This document shows positions 24,665 through 33,546 of a stretch of DNA of 64,000 bases, one piece after another (the first letter of the stretch is position 1; every line of letters begins with the position of its first letter). The notes below the pieces were generated by a model that was not told the origin of the DNA, did not search any database, and saw nothing but the letters and a program-made list of their open reading frames with translations. This stretch comes from AP-15 sp963796155 (GTDB lineage Bacteria; Pseudomonadota; Alphaproteobacteria; ATCC43930; CGMCC-115725). The translations under genes were made by a program, and so were the position numbers. The stretch covers positions 181,036 to 245,035 of the forward strand of contig CAWCKT010000001.1 of assembly GCA_963796155.1 (NCBI GenBank). The letters are read 5' to 3'.

Positions 24665-26539
24665 TCATGCTGAAGCGCCCTGGGGCAAGTCCGTCGCACC
24701 AGCTTCTTTGGGCTCCTGCGCCGGCTGGCCCTTCGGCAGCAGCAAAGTCACCGTGGTCCCGCGGCCGACTTGGCTGCGGATCGCCACCGAACCGTGCGAT
24801 TGGCGGGCAAAACCGTACACCATGCTGAGCCCCAGACCGGTACCTCTACCCGCCTCCTTGGTCGTAAAGAACGGCTCGAACGCACGCGCCGCCACCTCGG
24901 GCGGCATTCCGGTTCCGGTGTCGGAGATCTGCAGACCGACAAAATCCCCGGAGTTTGCCGGTTGCTCCGGGGTTCCGCCAGGTTCCACCGATTTATTGAA
25001 GGTGCGGATGCGCACCTCACCCCCGGCCGGCATCGCATCGCGCGCATTGATCGCAAGGTTGATGACGGCGAGCTCCAATTGGGTCGCATCGGCCTCCACC
25101 GGCCACAGATCGGGTAGAAGATCGGCGTGGATCGCGACGCCGCTGCCGACGGTCCGGGCGAGCAGTTCGGTCATCCGGCGCAGCTGGGCGTTCAGGTCGA
25201 TCGTCGCCCTCGTCAGCGGCTGTCGCCGCGCAAAGGTGAGAAGCTGCCCGGTCAACCTCTCGCCGCGCTCGACCGTTCGCAGCGCCGTATCGACCCTGGC
25301 CTGAAGCTGATCATTCTGCTGCCGGCCGCTCAGCAGTTCGAGAGAACCCTGCAGCACGGTCAGCAGATTGTTGAAGTCATGGGCAACGCCGCCCGTCAGC
25401 TGACCCAGCGCCTCCATCTTCTGCGCCTGGCGCAGTTCGGCCTCGGCCTGGGCTCGCCGGTTCATCTCGCGCCGCAGGCGCCGCGCCGTGGTTCGCCAGC
25501 GCCAGCTGGCGATCTGGTGACGCTGGATTTGTCGGACGGCGAGCAGCGTCATACCGAACAGTGCGAGCGAGGCAGGCACCGCAAACAGCGAGTAGTTGAT
25601 AAGATTGGCGAGCCAAGAAACGATCACGTCCCGCTGTGGGATGCCGTACGCGACGTAGAGCGGGTACCCCTCGATCCGCTGGTAGGCGTAAAAGCGCTCG
25701 ATCCCGTCCGCCTCTCCCCTACCCCGGAACAATCCGCGGCCCGGGGCGGTCGCGATCGCCTGCATGAAGGGGCTGCCCGGCGGGAAGACCAGCGGGTTCG
25801 GCAATGTCGGGTAACGCACCAGCACCGAGCCATCGCTGCGCACCAGCGAGGCGGAAAAGCGCTGGTCTTGCGACACGGTGCGATAGAATTCGCTGAAGTA
25901 GGCGGGTCTGGCGGAGACCGTGATGATCCCGCCGAAGGTTTTATCCGGCGTCGATCGGCGCTCGCAGAGGTCGAATTCGGGGGCATCGATCAGCGCCCCG
26001 ATCTGCTCGCGTCCGACAAAGATGCCGACGTCCCGCTCTCGTTCGGCGGCGAAGCAGTCACGATCGGAGACGTCGATTGGCGGAATGGGCGAAGAGCGGC
26101 CGCTGACGCGGGGGTGCCCGGCGGCATCGGCCATCCAGACTTCGTCGATCTGCGGCAAGGTGTCGAGATCCGACAAGAACCGATGCAGTTCCTCGTCGTG
26201 CTCGATCCGGCCCCAATCGAGCCCGCGGGTCCGGGCATCTATCCAGGCGAGCACGATGGCATAGGTCTTGAGTGCGTCGAGCGCATGCTCGTGCAGTTCG
26301 CCGGCCTCGATGCTTACCCGCTCCTCGGCCTGACGCTGGACGAAGCGAAAATTCTGCCAAGCGGCGATCGCCAGCAATAGGAGCGGCACGGCAAGGGAAG
26401 CGGCGAGAAGCCCGCGCAAAGGCCAGCTCAGCCTCCGCCGCGGGCGCTCCTGGATCGCATCCGCGCGGTTTTTGCTCCCGCGGCCGAACAAGGCGAAAAC
26501 GCGGGCAGCCAGCGGCGGGTGATCAGCGTCGATGGTCAC
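24665..26539 (-). CDS. membrane sensor histidine kinase
   Basis: A 624-residue kinase. A transmembrane helix (LLAASLAVPLLLLAIAAW, about residues 44-61) is followed by a roughly 250-residue periplasmic double-Cache-like sensor region and a second helix (YSLFAVPASLALFGMTLLAV). Then come the phosphoacceptor H-box MEALGQLTGGVAHDFNNLLTV and an HATPase domain with AVINLAINARDAMP (N box), ISDTGTGMPPEV (G1) and TGLGLSMVYGFA (G2). The H-box places it in the HWE/FixL-like PAS-type family of alphaproteobacteria. No response regulator is adjacent, so its partner lies elsewhere. The sensed ligand is unknown. Confidence 0.9.
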   Translation of the reverse strand: MTIDADHPPLAARVFALFGRGSKNRADAIQERPRRRLSWPLRGLLAASLAVPLLLLAIAAWQNFRFVQRQAEERVSIEAGELHEHALDALKTYAIVLAWIDARTRGLDWGRIEHDEELHRFLSDLDTLPQIDEVWMADAAGHPRVSGRSSPIPPIDVSDRDCFAAERERDVGIFVGREQIGALIDAPEFDLCERRSTPDKTFGGIITVSARPAYFSEFYRTVSQDQRFSASLVRSDGSVLVRYPTLPNPLVFPPGSPFMQAIATAPGRGLFRGRGEADGIERFYAYQRIEGYPLYVAYGIPQRDVIVSWLANLINYSLFAVPASLALFGMTLLAVRQIQRHQIASWRWRTTARRLRREMNRRAQAEAELRQAQKMEALGQLTGGVAHDFNNLLTVLQGSLELLSGRQQNDQLQARVDTALRTVERGERLTGQLLTFARRQPLTRATIDLNAQLRRMTELLARTVGSGVAIHADLLPDLWPVEADATQLELAVINLAINARDAMPAGGEVRIRTFNKSVEPGGTPEQPANSGDFVGLQISDTGTGMPPEVAARAFEPFFTTKEAGRGTGLGLSMVYGFARQSHGSVAIRSQVGRGTTVTLLLPKGQPAQEPKEAGATDLPQGASA

Positions 26540-26805
26540 CGCTGATCCCCCCTCCCCTCCGGCGCGGCGCTTTGGCGCCGAGTCTCACGCGCCGGCCATT
26601 TGGAAATCGCAGCTGCGCCCGTCCGCCGGTGTCATTGGGCACCGTCGAAGCTGAGTGCGGTTCGATCCGCGAGATCCATGTTGTAACGCACTCCTGTGCC
26701 CAGGTGGCGGCAGTCTAGTCGGAAACCCAGGCGCGGTCGAACGCCGTCGTCCTTTGAGAGCAAAGTCGTCCCAGGGAGGGCGCCCGCGGAACCGAACGTC
26801 TCGGT

Positions 26806-28452
26806 TTACAAGTGATTTCTGATCGGCGTCGATACGGGCACCGTGGCGAGGTCGAATGCGGCGGCCATCAGGGCGCGGGTGTAAGGGTGCTCGGGGGCGG
26901 TCATCACCTGCTCGGTCGAGCCGGCCTCGACGATCTTGCCGTCTTTCATGACGAGGATCTCGTGCGACAAGGCGCGCACGACCCGCAGATCGTGGCTGAT
27001 GAAGAGATAGGCGAGGCCATGGCGGGTCTGCAATTCGCGCAGCAGATCGACGATCTGCGCCTGCACCGACATGTCGAGTGCCGAGGTCGGCTCGTCGAGC
27101 ACCAGGAAGCGCGGCTTGAGGACGAGTGCCCGAGCGATCGCGATGCGCTGGCGCTGGCCGCCCGAGAATTCATGCGGGTAGCGCTCGGCGGCCTCTGGGT
27201 CGAGCCCGACTTCGACGAGGGCGGTTTCGATCAGCCGCCGGCGCTCCGCCGCACTCGCCGCCAGATCGTGCACCTTGAGCCCCTCCTCGACGATCTGCGC
27301 GACCGACATCCGCGGCGAGAGGCTCGAGAACGGATCCTGAAAGACCACCTGCATCTCGCGCCGCAGGGGACGCAAGCGGCGCTGGCCGAGGGCCGCGATG
27401 TCCTGCTCGGCGAAGCGGATGTGTCCTTCCGCCTCGGTCAGACGCAAGAGTGCGAGGCCCAATGTCGTCTTGCCCGAGCCGCTCTCGCCGACGACCCCGA
27501 GGGTCGTCCCCTCCTTCACCGCGAGCGAGACGCCGTCGACCGCTTTGACGTGCCCCTTGACCCGGCGCAGCACGCCGCGCCGGATCGGAAACCACACCTT
27601 GACGCCGTCCGCCGCCATCAGCTCCGGCGCGCCGGGATCGGCGGGTGCGGCGCGGCCCTTCGGCTCGGCGGCGAGCAGGCGGCGGGTGTAAGGGTGGCGC
27701 GGGCGGGCGAAGATCTCGGTAGTCGGGCCGGCCTCGACGATCTCGCCCCGGGTCATGATCGCGACGTGGTCCGCCATCGTGCGGACGATCGTCAGATCGT
27801 GGGTGATCAGCAACAGCGCCATGCCGAAGCGGTCACGCAGATCCTTCAAGAGCTGCAGGATGTGGGCTTGGATCGTCACGTCGAGCGCCGTCGTCGGCTC
27901 GTCGGCGATCAAGATGTCGGGCTCGTTGGCGATCGCCATCGCGATCATCACCCTCTGCCTTTGGCCGCCCGAGAGCTGGTGCGGGTAGGCGCCGAGCCTG
28001 CTCTGGGCGTCGGGGAGACCGACGAGCCGCAGCAAATCGAGGGTGCGCTCGCGCACCGCTTCTGCACGCATGTGCTTGTGGATCAGCAAGGTCTCGCCGA
28101 TCTGCCGCTCGAGCGTGTGCAGCGGGTTGAGCGAGGTCATCGGCTCCTGAAAGACCATCGCGATCCGGTCGCCGCGCACTCGACGCAACTGCTCCGGCGA
28201 CGCCCCGACGAGCTCCTCGCCGGCAAAGCGGATGCTGCTCCGGGTCCCGTGCGTCGCGACCGGGTAGGGCAGAAGCTGAAGGATCGAGAGAGCGGTGACA
28301 CTCTTGCCCGATCCGCTCTCGCCGACCAATGCCAAGGTCTCACCGCGATCAAGCGACAACGACAGGCCTCTGACCGCCTCGACCGGCGGCGCCCCGCCGC
28401 GTCCGGCGAAGGTCACACCCAGATCGCGGATTTCGAGAAGTGCCGCGCTCAC
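26806..28452 (-). CDS. yejF: peptide ABC transporter ATPase with two nucleotide-binding domains (YejF-like)
   Basis: A 548-residue fused ABC ATPase with two complete domains. Domain 1 has Walker A GESGSGKS at about residue 41, signature LSGGQRQRVMIAM and Walker B ILIADEPTTALD. Domain 2 has Walker A GESGSGKTTLGLAL near residue 325, signature FSGGQRQRIAIARAL and LVLDEPTSALD. The fusion and the oligopeptide-type C-terminal motif (TAPEHPYTRALMAAAF) match YejF. It energises import of small peptides with YejE, whose gene overlaps its start by 4 bases. Confidence 0.9.
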   Translation of the reverse strand: MSAALLEIRDLGVTFAGRGGAPPVEAVRGLSLSLDRGETLALVGESGSGKSVTALSILQLLPYPVATHGTRSSIRFAGEELVGASPEQLRRVRGDRIAMVFQEPMTSLNPLHTLERQIGETLLIHKHMRAEAVRERTLDLLRLVGLPDAQSRLGAYPHQLSGGQRQRVMIAMAIANEPDILIADEPTTALDVTIQAHILQLLKDLRDRFGMALLLITHDLTIVRTMADHVAIMTRGEIVEAGPTTEIFARPRHPYTRRLLAAEPKGRAAPADPGAPELMAADGVKVWFPIRRGVLRRVKGHVKAVDGVSLAVKEGTTLGVVGESGSGKTTLGLALLRLTEAEGHIRFAEQDIAALGQRRLRPLRREMQVVFQDPFSSLSPRMSVAQIVEEGLKVHDLAASAAERRRLIETALVEVGLDPEAAERYPHEFSGGQRQRIAIARALVLKPRFLVLDEPTSALDMSVQAQIVDLLRELQTRHGLAYLFISHDLRVVRALSHEILVMKDGKIVEAGSTEQVMTAPEHPYTRALMAAAFDLATVPVSTPIRNHL

Positions 28453-29534
28453 AAGACCACCTTGCGCGGGTCGAAGGCGTCGCGCACCGCCTCAAAGATG
28501 AACATCAACAGGCTCAACATCACCGCCAGAACGAGAAAGACGGTGATACCCAGCCAGGGCGCCTGGAGATTGGCCTTGCCCTGCGACAGCATCTCGCCCA
28601 GGGACGGCGAGCCGGGCGGCAACCCGAAGCCGAGAAAATCCAGTGCCGTCAGCACCGTGACTGAACCACCGATGATGAAGGGTAGAAAGGTGACGGTTGC
28701 GACCATCGCATTCGGCAGAACGTGCCGGAAGATGGTGAGGGTGTCGGAAACGCCGAGTGCCCGCGCTGCTCGTACATAATCGAAATTGCGCGCACGCAGG
28801 AACTCGGCGCGGACGACACCGATCAGCTCCATCCACGAGAACAACAGCAGCAACCCCAGCAACGACCAGAAGCTGGGCTGGATGAACGTCGCCAATATGA
28901 TCAATAAGTAGAGCTGCGGCATGCCCGACCACACCTCGATAAAACGCTGGAACAACAAGTCGATAAGACCGCCGAAATATCCCTGCACGGCGCCGGCGGC
29001 GACGCCGATCACAGACGAGATCGCGGTCAGCACCAGGCCGAACAGCACCGATATGCGAAAGCCGTAAATCAGCCGCGCCAGCACGTCGCGGCCTTGATCG
29101 TCGGTGCCGAGCCAATTGACGCGCGACGGCGGCGAGGGCGCGGGGCTCGGCAGGTCATAGTTGATCGCGCTGTAGTTGAACGGGATCAGCGGCCAGACCA
29201 TCCAACCCTTGGCCGCGATCAGCTTCTGCACCGCCGGATCGCGATAGTCGGCCGCCGTCGGAAACTCGCCGCCGAAGGTCGTCTCGGGATAATCGGTGAA
29301 GACCGGGAAATACCAGGCGCCCGCGAAGCGGACGAGGATCGGCCGGTCATTGGCGATGAACTCGGCAAAGAGCGTGACGAGGAAGATCGCGAGAAAGATC
29401 CACAGCGACCAGAAACCACGCCGGTTGCGGCGAAAGCTGTCGAGCCGGCGCCGAGTAAGGGGAGTGATCTTGCGCCCGAGAAAGCGGTCAACCCTCGTCG
29501 CCGCGTATCGAGCCGGTTCCGACGACGCCGTCAT
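28449..29534 (-). CDS. yejE: peptide ABC transporter permease (YejE-like)
   Basis: A 361-residue inner-membrane permease of the DppC/OppC class. The FWSLWIFLAIFLVTLFAEF helix is first, a periplasmic loop with FPVFTDYPETTFGGEFPTAADYRDP follows, and the C-terminal half has five helices with the EAA loop (RAARALGVSDTLTIFRHVLPNA). The YPETTFGGEF segment and GKANLQAPWLGITVF point to YejE rather than a generic OppC. Usually yejA, yejB, yejE and yejF are adjacent. Here the binding protein and YejB are missing and asd lies just upstream, 14 bases away. Confidence 0.9.
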   Translation of the reverse strand: MTASSEPARYAATRVDRFLGRKITPLTRRRLDSFRRNRRGFWSLWIFLAIFLVTLFAEFIANDRPILVRFAGAWYFPVFTDYPETTFGGEFPTAADYRDPAVQKLIAAKGWMVWPLIPFNYSAINYDLPSPAPSPPSRVNWLGTDDQGRDVLARLIYGFRISVLFGLVLTAISSVIGVAAGAVQGYFGGLIDLLFQRFIEVWSGMPQLYLLIILATFIQPSFWSLLGLLLLFSWMELIGVVRAEFLRARNFDYVRAARALGVSDTLTIFRHVLPNAMVATVTFLPFIIGGSVTVLTALDFLGFGLPPGSPSLGEMLSQGKANLQAPWLGITVFLVLAVMLSLLMFIFEAVRDAFDPRKVVL

Positions 29535-29548
29535 CCCCGGCGGAGGGG

Positions 29549-30619
29549 CTACCCTGCCGTGCGGCGCAGCGGTTCGACGTTAGACCGCTTGCCGAGGCGC
29601 CTGCCGCCAAAATGATCGCGGACCACTAACTCGGCGATCTGGACGGCGTTGAGTGCGGCACCCTTGCGCAGATTGTCGGCGACGACCCACAGATTGAGCC
29701 CGTGCGCGACAGTAGGGTCACGACGGATGCGGCTGACGTAGACCGCATCCTCGCCGGCCGCCTCGGCCGGGGTCACATAGCCCTCGTCGGCGCGGCGATC
29801 GACCACCGTGACCCCGGGCGCGCGCCGCAGAGCAGCCCGCGCGTCGTCTTCGCCGAGCGGACGCTCGAACTCGACATTGATCGCCTCGCCGTGGCCGATA
29901 AAGACCGGAACCCGCACGCAGGTCGCGGTCACCGCGATGTCCGGATCGAGAATCTTGCGGGTCTCGGCCGCCATCTTCCACTCTTCCTTGGTCGCGCCGT
30001 CATCCATGAAGATGTCGCAATGCGGGATCACGTTGAACGCGATCTGCTTGGTGAAGTGCTCGGGTTTGACCGGGTCGTTCACATAGATCGCGCGGGTCTG
30101 GTTGAACAGCTCGTCCATCGATGCGCGGCCCGCCCCGGACACCGACTGATAGGTTGCGACGACCACCCGCTTGATCCGCGCCAGGTCGTGCAGCGGCTTC
30201 AGCGCCACCACCATCTGGATCGTCGAGCAATTCGGGTTGGCGATGATGCCTCGCCTTGTGCATTGCGCGATCGCCTGCGGGTTCACCTCCGGCACGACCA
30301 GCGGCACGTCCGGCTCCATACGGAAGCAGGATGTGTTGTCGATCACCACGGCGCCGGCTTTGGTCGCGCGCGGCGCAAATACCGCCGACACCTTGGCGCC
30401 GGGGGAGGAGAGCACGATATCGACCCCGCGGAAATCGTAAGTGTCGAGGCCTTCGACCTTGAGAACGTCGTCCTCCCCGAAGGACACCTCCTTGCCGATC
30501 GAGCGCGACGAAGCCAGTGCCACGACATCGTCCGCCGGAAACTCGCGCTCGGCGAGCGTGGCCAGCATCTCGCGCCCGACATTGCCGGTCGCGCCGACCA
30601 CCGCTACTTTGAAACCCAT
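29549..30619 (-). CDS. asd: aspartate-semialdehyde dehydrogenase
   Basis: A 356-residue enzyme that reduces aspartyl phosphate to aspartate semialdehyde in the lysine, threonine and methionine pathways. The N-terminal NADP fold is KVAVVGATGNVGREML, the catalytic Cys is in IIANPNCSTIQMVVALKPLH, and the substrate-binding Arg region is VPVFIGHGEAINVEFERPL. It has the expected length for the Gram-negative type, with a short variable C-terminal tail. Divergent from the DUF962 gene. Confidence 0.95.
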   Translation of the reverse strand: MGFKVAVVGATGNVGREMLATLAEREFPADDVVALASSRSIGKEVSFGEDDVLKVEGLDTYDFRGVDIVLSSPGAKVSAVFAPRATKAGAVVIDNTSCFRMEPDVPLVVPEVNPQAIAQCTRRGIIANPNCSTIQMVVALKPLHDLARIKRVVVATYQSVSGAGRASMDELFNQTRAIYVNDPVKPEHFTKQIAFNVIPHCDIFMDDGATKEEWKMAAETRKILDPDIAVTATCVRVPVFIGHGEAINVEFERPLGEDDARAALRRAPGVTVVDRRADEGYVTPAEAAGEDAVYVSRIRRDPTVAHGLNLWVVADNLRKGAALNAVQIAELVVRDHFGGRRLGKRSNVEPLRRTAG

Positions 30620-30700
30620 CTTTGAGACTCCGCGGCGGATAGCGAGGATGATGGTTGCTGACTTACGATGCCGGTCGGCGCTTTACAAGCATCGCGGCCG

Positions 30701-31009
30701 ATGACCTATCCGGAGTTCTGGCGGCGCTATCTCGCGGCGCATGCGGACCCGCGCACCCGCGGGCTGCACTATCTCGGCACCCTGTCCGGGGTGGCGGCGG
30801 TCGTCACCGCCGGCGTGACGCGGGATTGGCGCTGGCTCTTGGCCGCGCCGGCCGCCGGCTACGCTCTCGCCTGGCTCGGCCATCTCGTCTTCGAGCACAA
30901 CCGGCCAGAGACTTTCGGCCATCCGACCTGGTCGCTCGTCAGCGACTTCCGTATGCTCGGCTTGTTCGTGTCGGGGCGGCTCGATCGGGAGCTGAGGAGA
31001 GAAGAATGA
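30701..31009 (+). CDS. DUF962 / Mpo1-like protein
   Basis: A 102-residue protein of the DUF962 family, whose yeast member Mpo1 is an Fe-dependent dioxygenase acting on 2-hydroxy fatty acids. The conserved histidines are seen in YLAAHADPRTRGLHYLGT and LAWLGHLVFEHNRPETFGHP, and a hydrophobic helix lies between them, so it is likely membrane-bound. The ATG at 30701 is chosen because MTYPEFWRRYL starts the family; 11 further residues in the same frame are unlikely. It overlaps the start of the AhpD-like gene by 4 bases. Confidence 0.8.
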   Translation: MTYPEFWRRYLAAHADPRTRGLHYLGTLSGVAAVVTAGVTRDWRWLLAAPAAGYALAWLGHLVFEHNRPETFGHPTWSLVSDFRMLGLFVSGRLDRELRREE

Positions 31010-31406
31010 CGATGGTGCGCTTGATCGAATACGACGAGGCGAGCGCCGAGATCCGCGCCGTCTACGACGACATCATGAGGACGCGCGGCACGAACTGGAT
31101 CAACAATTTCTGGAAGGCGCTCGCCAACCACCCGCCGACCTTGCGGCGCACCTGGGAGAGCATCAAGGAGGTCATGGCGCCGGGCGCGCTCGACCCGCTG
31201 ACCAAGGAGCTCCTCTACCTCGCTATCAGCGCCAGCAACGGCTGCGCCTACTGCATCGCCTCGCACGGCGCGGCCGCGAAGCGCGAGGGCATGACCCCGA
31301 AATGCTCGGCGAGGTCATGGCGATCGTCGGCATGGCCAACGAAACCAACAGCCTTGCCAACGGCTATCGCGTGCCGGTAGACGAAAGGTTCGAAAAGCTG
31401 TTTTGA
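31006..31406 (+). CDS. AhpD-like peroxidase/carboxymuconolactone decarboxylase family protein (frameshifted)
   Basis: The family core is clear: TKELLYLAISASNGCAYCIASHG contains the CxxC...H signature of AhpD-like disulfide reductases. As written the frame drifts after REGMTP into nonsense and ends at 31380. A slip near 31299 restores EMLGEVMAIVGMANETNSLANGYRVP to a stop at 31406, the expected length of about 133 residues. The shift equals loss of one G from a GG pair (ACCCCGAAA for ACCCCGGAAA), so a sequence error is likely. ATG 31006 is preferred; 31012 is an alternative. Confidence 0.78.
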
Positions 31407-31477
31407 TGGCGGCGCATACGCGTCGCATTCCAGCAAGGCTGCTCAGCACCGGCTGATCAGCAACTTTGGAGGGCCAG

Positions 31478-32449
31478 ATGGCACAAACCCAACAAAAGTA
31501 TGACCGCAAGGCCGAGGATATCGGCAACATCGTCGGCCTCGAACACGTCAATCTCCGGGTCCCGAACCAGGAGCCAGCGTCCGATTTCTATCTCGCGGGG
31601 CTCGGCCTGACCCGCGACCCGTACATGTTTCCCGGCACCAACAACATGTGGGTCAATGTCGGCAGGAGCCAGTTTCATCTGCCGAAAGGCGACCCGAACG
31701 TGCTGCGTGGCCATGTCGGGCTCGTCGTGCCAAGCCTCGAGGACCTGTGCGAGCGGCTCAACATGGTCAAGGGCCGGCTCGAGGGCAGCAAATTCGATTG
31801 CAAGCGGCATAACGCCTTTGTCGAGGCGACCTGCCCATGGGGCAACCGCTTCCGGCTCTACGAGCCGTGCGCCGAGAAATTCGGCCCGGTCAGCCTCGGC
31901 ATGCCCTATGTCGAGTTCAATGTGCCGGAGGGCACCGCCGATGGGATCGCCCGCTTCTATGAAGAAATCTTTTATGCGCCGACCGAGATCGAGGAAAACG
32001 GCGACGGCCGCGCCGCACGCGTCAGCGCCGGGTTTGGTCAGTGTCTCGTCTTCCGCGAGACCGACAAGAAGATCCCCGAATTCGACGGCCATCACCTCCA
32101 GATCTACATCCAGGAGTTCTCCGGTCCGCATGATGAACTCGAAAAGCGCGGGCTGATCACCGAGGAGAGCAGCCAGCACCAGTACCGCTTCGAGGACATC
32201 GCCTGCCTCGACACCGGCAAGTGCCTCTTCAAGATCGAGCACGAGGTCCGCTCGATCACCCATCCGCTCCACAATCGCAAGCTCGTCAATCGCAATACCA
32301 AGCAGAACCTGATGTACTACCAGATGGGTGCGGACGAGTGGGATTGGTGGTTGCCGCGCGACAACGGCCGGATGCCGGCCGCCCAACCGGCTGTCGAGCC
32401 GACAACGCCGCTGGCGCGTCGCCGCGCCGCCCGAATGGCCGCGATGTAA
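31478..32449 (+). CDS. VOC family protein, ring-cleaving dioxygenase-like
   Basis: A 323-residue protein with two vicinal-oxygen-chelate domains. GLEHVNLRVPNQEPASDFYLAGLG starts the first with a possible metal-ligand His, and GMPYVEFNVPEGTADGIARFYEE starts the second; HHLQIYIQEF holds another His, and a third ligand Glu is not certain. Length and a long C-terminal tail resemble uncharacterised glyoxalase-like proteins rather than well-known extradiol dioxygenases. GGAGG 5 bases before the ATG at 31478 decides the start. It follows the AhpD-like gene and is closed by a hairpin. Confidence 0.7.
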   Translation: MAQTQQKYDRKAEDIGNIVGLEHVNLRVPNQEPASDFYLAGLGLTRDPYMFPGTNNMWVNVGRSQFHLPKGDPNVLRGHVGLVVPSLEDLCERLNMVKGRLEGSKFDCKRHNAFVEATCPWGNRFRLYEPCAEKFGPVSLGMPYVEFNVPEGTADGIARFYEEIFYAPTEIEENGDGRAARVSAGFGQCLVFRETDKKIPEFDGHHLQIYIQEFSGPHDELEKRGLITEESSQHQYRFEDIACLDTGKCLFKIEHEVRSITHPLHNRKLVNRNTKQNLMYYQMGADEWDWWLPRDNGRMPAAQPAVEPTTPLARRRAARMAAM

Positions 32450-32456
32450 TCCGCTG

Positions 32457-32491
32457 CCCCTCACCTTCGGACTTGATCCGGGGGTGAGGGG
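32457..32491. terminator. CCCCTCAC...GTGAGGGG hairpin after the VOC gene
   Basis: Eight-base perfect arms around a 19-base loop, 8 bases past the stop of the VOC gene and before the SDR gene. It lacks a clear U run. The sequence resembles the interspersed CCCTC hairpin family, so it may act as terminator or as a repeat. Confidence 0.5.
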
Positions 32492-32509
32492 CCGCGGCAA
32501 TCATACAAC

Positions 32510-33256
32510 ATGACCGGCTTGCTCGATGGCCGGGTGGCGCTGATCACCGGCGCCGGATCGGGGATTGGCGAGGCGATTGCCCATGCCATGGCCGACGCCG
32601 GGGCGCGTGTCGTCGCGGTGGATATCGACGGTACCGCCGCCGAACGCACCGCCGCGGCCATCGGCCGAGGGGCCGCGAGCTTTGCCTGCGACGTGACCGA
32701 CCGTGCCGGGTGTGACGCCCTCGCCGCAGCGGTCCGCAACCGGATCGGCGCCATCTCGATCCTCGTCAACAACGCCGGGATCATCCGGCGGGGGACGGTG
32801 ATGGCGCCGCGCACCCGCGAGGATTGGGACGCGACCTTGGCCGTCAATCTCGACGGCCCCTACAACATGGTCACGGCGTTTCTCGACCAGCTGCGCGAGA
32901 CCAAAGGGTCGATCATCAATATCGGCTCGATCCAGTCGTTCGTCGCTCTGCCGAACTCGGCCGCCTATACGGCCTCGAAGGGCGGGGTGCGCCTGTTGAC
33001 CAAGGCGCTCGCGATCGAGCTCTCCCCGCTCGGCATACGGGTCAATGCGATCGGCCCCGGTTTCACGGCGACCCCACTAAACGCCAAGGCGCGCGAGGAT
33101 GCGGCCTACATGGCAAATTTCGAAAGCCGCATTCCGCTGGGCCGCATCGGCACCCCCGAGGACATTGCGGGTCCCGCTGTCTTCCTCGCCTCCGACATGG
33201 CCCGCTACATCACCGGGGTCACCCTGCCGGTCGACGGCGGCTATCTCGCGCGTTAG
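32510..33256 (+). CDS. SDR family NAD(P)-dependent oxidoreductase
   Basis: A 248-residue classical short-chain dehydrogenase. ITGAGSGIGEAIAHAMA is the dinucleotide-binding TGxxxGxG, NNAGI the structural motif, the catalytic Ser is in INIGSIQSF and the Tyr-Lys pair in YTASKGGVRLL. VNAIGPGFTATPL is the typical loop and VDGGYLAR the end. Asp at the end of the second strand (VVAVDIDGTAAER) suggests NAD. The substrate is an alcohol or ketone that cannot be named. A CATTGCGAG repeat lies downstream. Confidence 0.9.
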   Translation: MTGLLDGRVALITGAGSGIGEAIAHAMADAGARVVAVDIDGTAAERTAAAIGRGAASFACDVTDRAGCDALAAAVRNRIGAISILVNNAGIIRRGTVMAPRTREDWDATLAVNLDGPYNMVTAFLDQLRETKGSIINIGSIQSFVALPNSAAYTASKGGVRLLTKALAIELSPLGIRVNAIGPGFTATPLNAKAREDAAYMANFESRIPLGRIGTPEDIAGPAVFLASDMARYITGVTLPVDGGYLAR

Positions 33257-33308
33257 TTCAGGCCGGCCCGCGGCCAACTCCCCTGGATAAAACCCGCCTG
33301 CCGCCTCC

Positions 33309-33396
33309 GTCATTGCGAGGCGCCGGCAGGCGCCGCGGCAATCTCATGGTCGCCGAGTCTCCGGCATCGAGATTGCTTCGCTTCGCTCGCAATGAC
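33309..33396. repeat. CATTGCGAG interspersed repeat
   Basis: GTCATTGCGAG and CTCGCAATGAC form perfect 11-base arms. Inside, GCAATCTC pairs with GAGATTGC. This type of hairpin is widely scattered in Rhizobiales genomes and is transcribed as part of 3' regions; its function is unproven. It occupies most of the gap between the SDR and the iron alcohol dehydrogenase genes. Confidence 0.6.
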
Positions 33397-33546
33397 AACA
33401 AGAGCAAGCCGAGGCGGTCCCGTCCCATGGCCCTGCTTATCGCGCACCGTGACGAACACGGTCCACGCCCCCGGGGGCGGATTCATCGTGTTCCCTCCCA
33501 TTCAATTCGATCTACAGTACCGGCCCACCAACAATAGGAGGAGGCG

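Noticed and set aside
26812..28779. 655-codon open frame on the plus strand opposite yejF and yejE
   Set aside because: It is antisense to two clear ABC transporter genes and its protein has no coherent features. Long antisense frames are routine at this GC content.
31457..32500. 347-codon minus-strand frame opposite the VOC protein gene
   Set aside because: The VOC gene has a good RBS and domain structure; the reverse frame is a codon-bias shadow.
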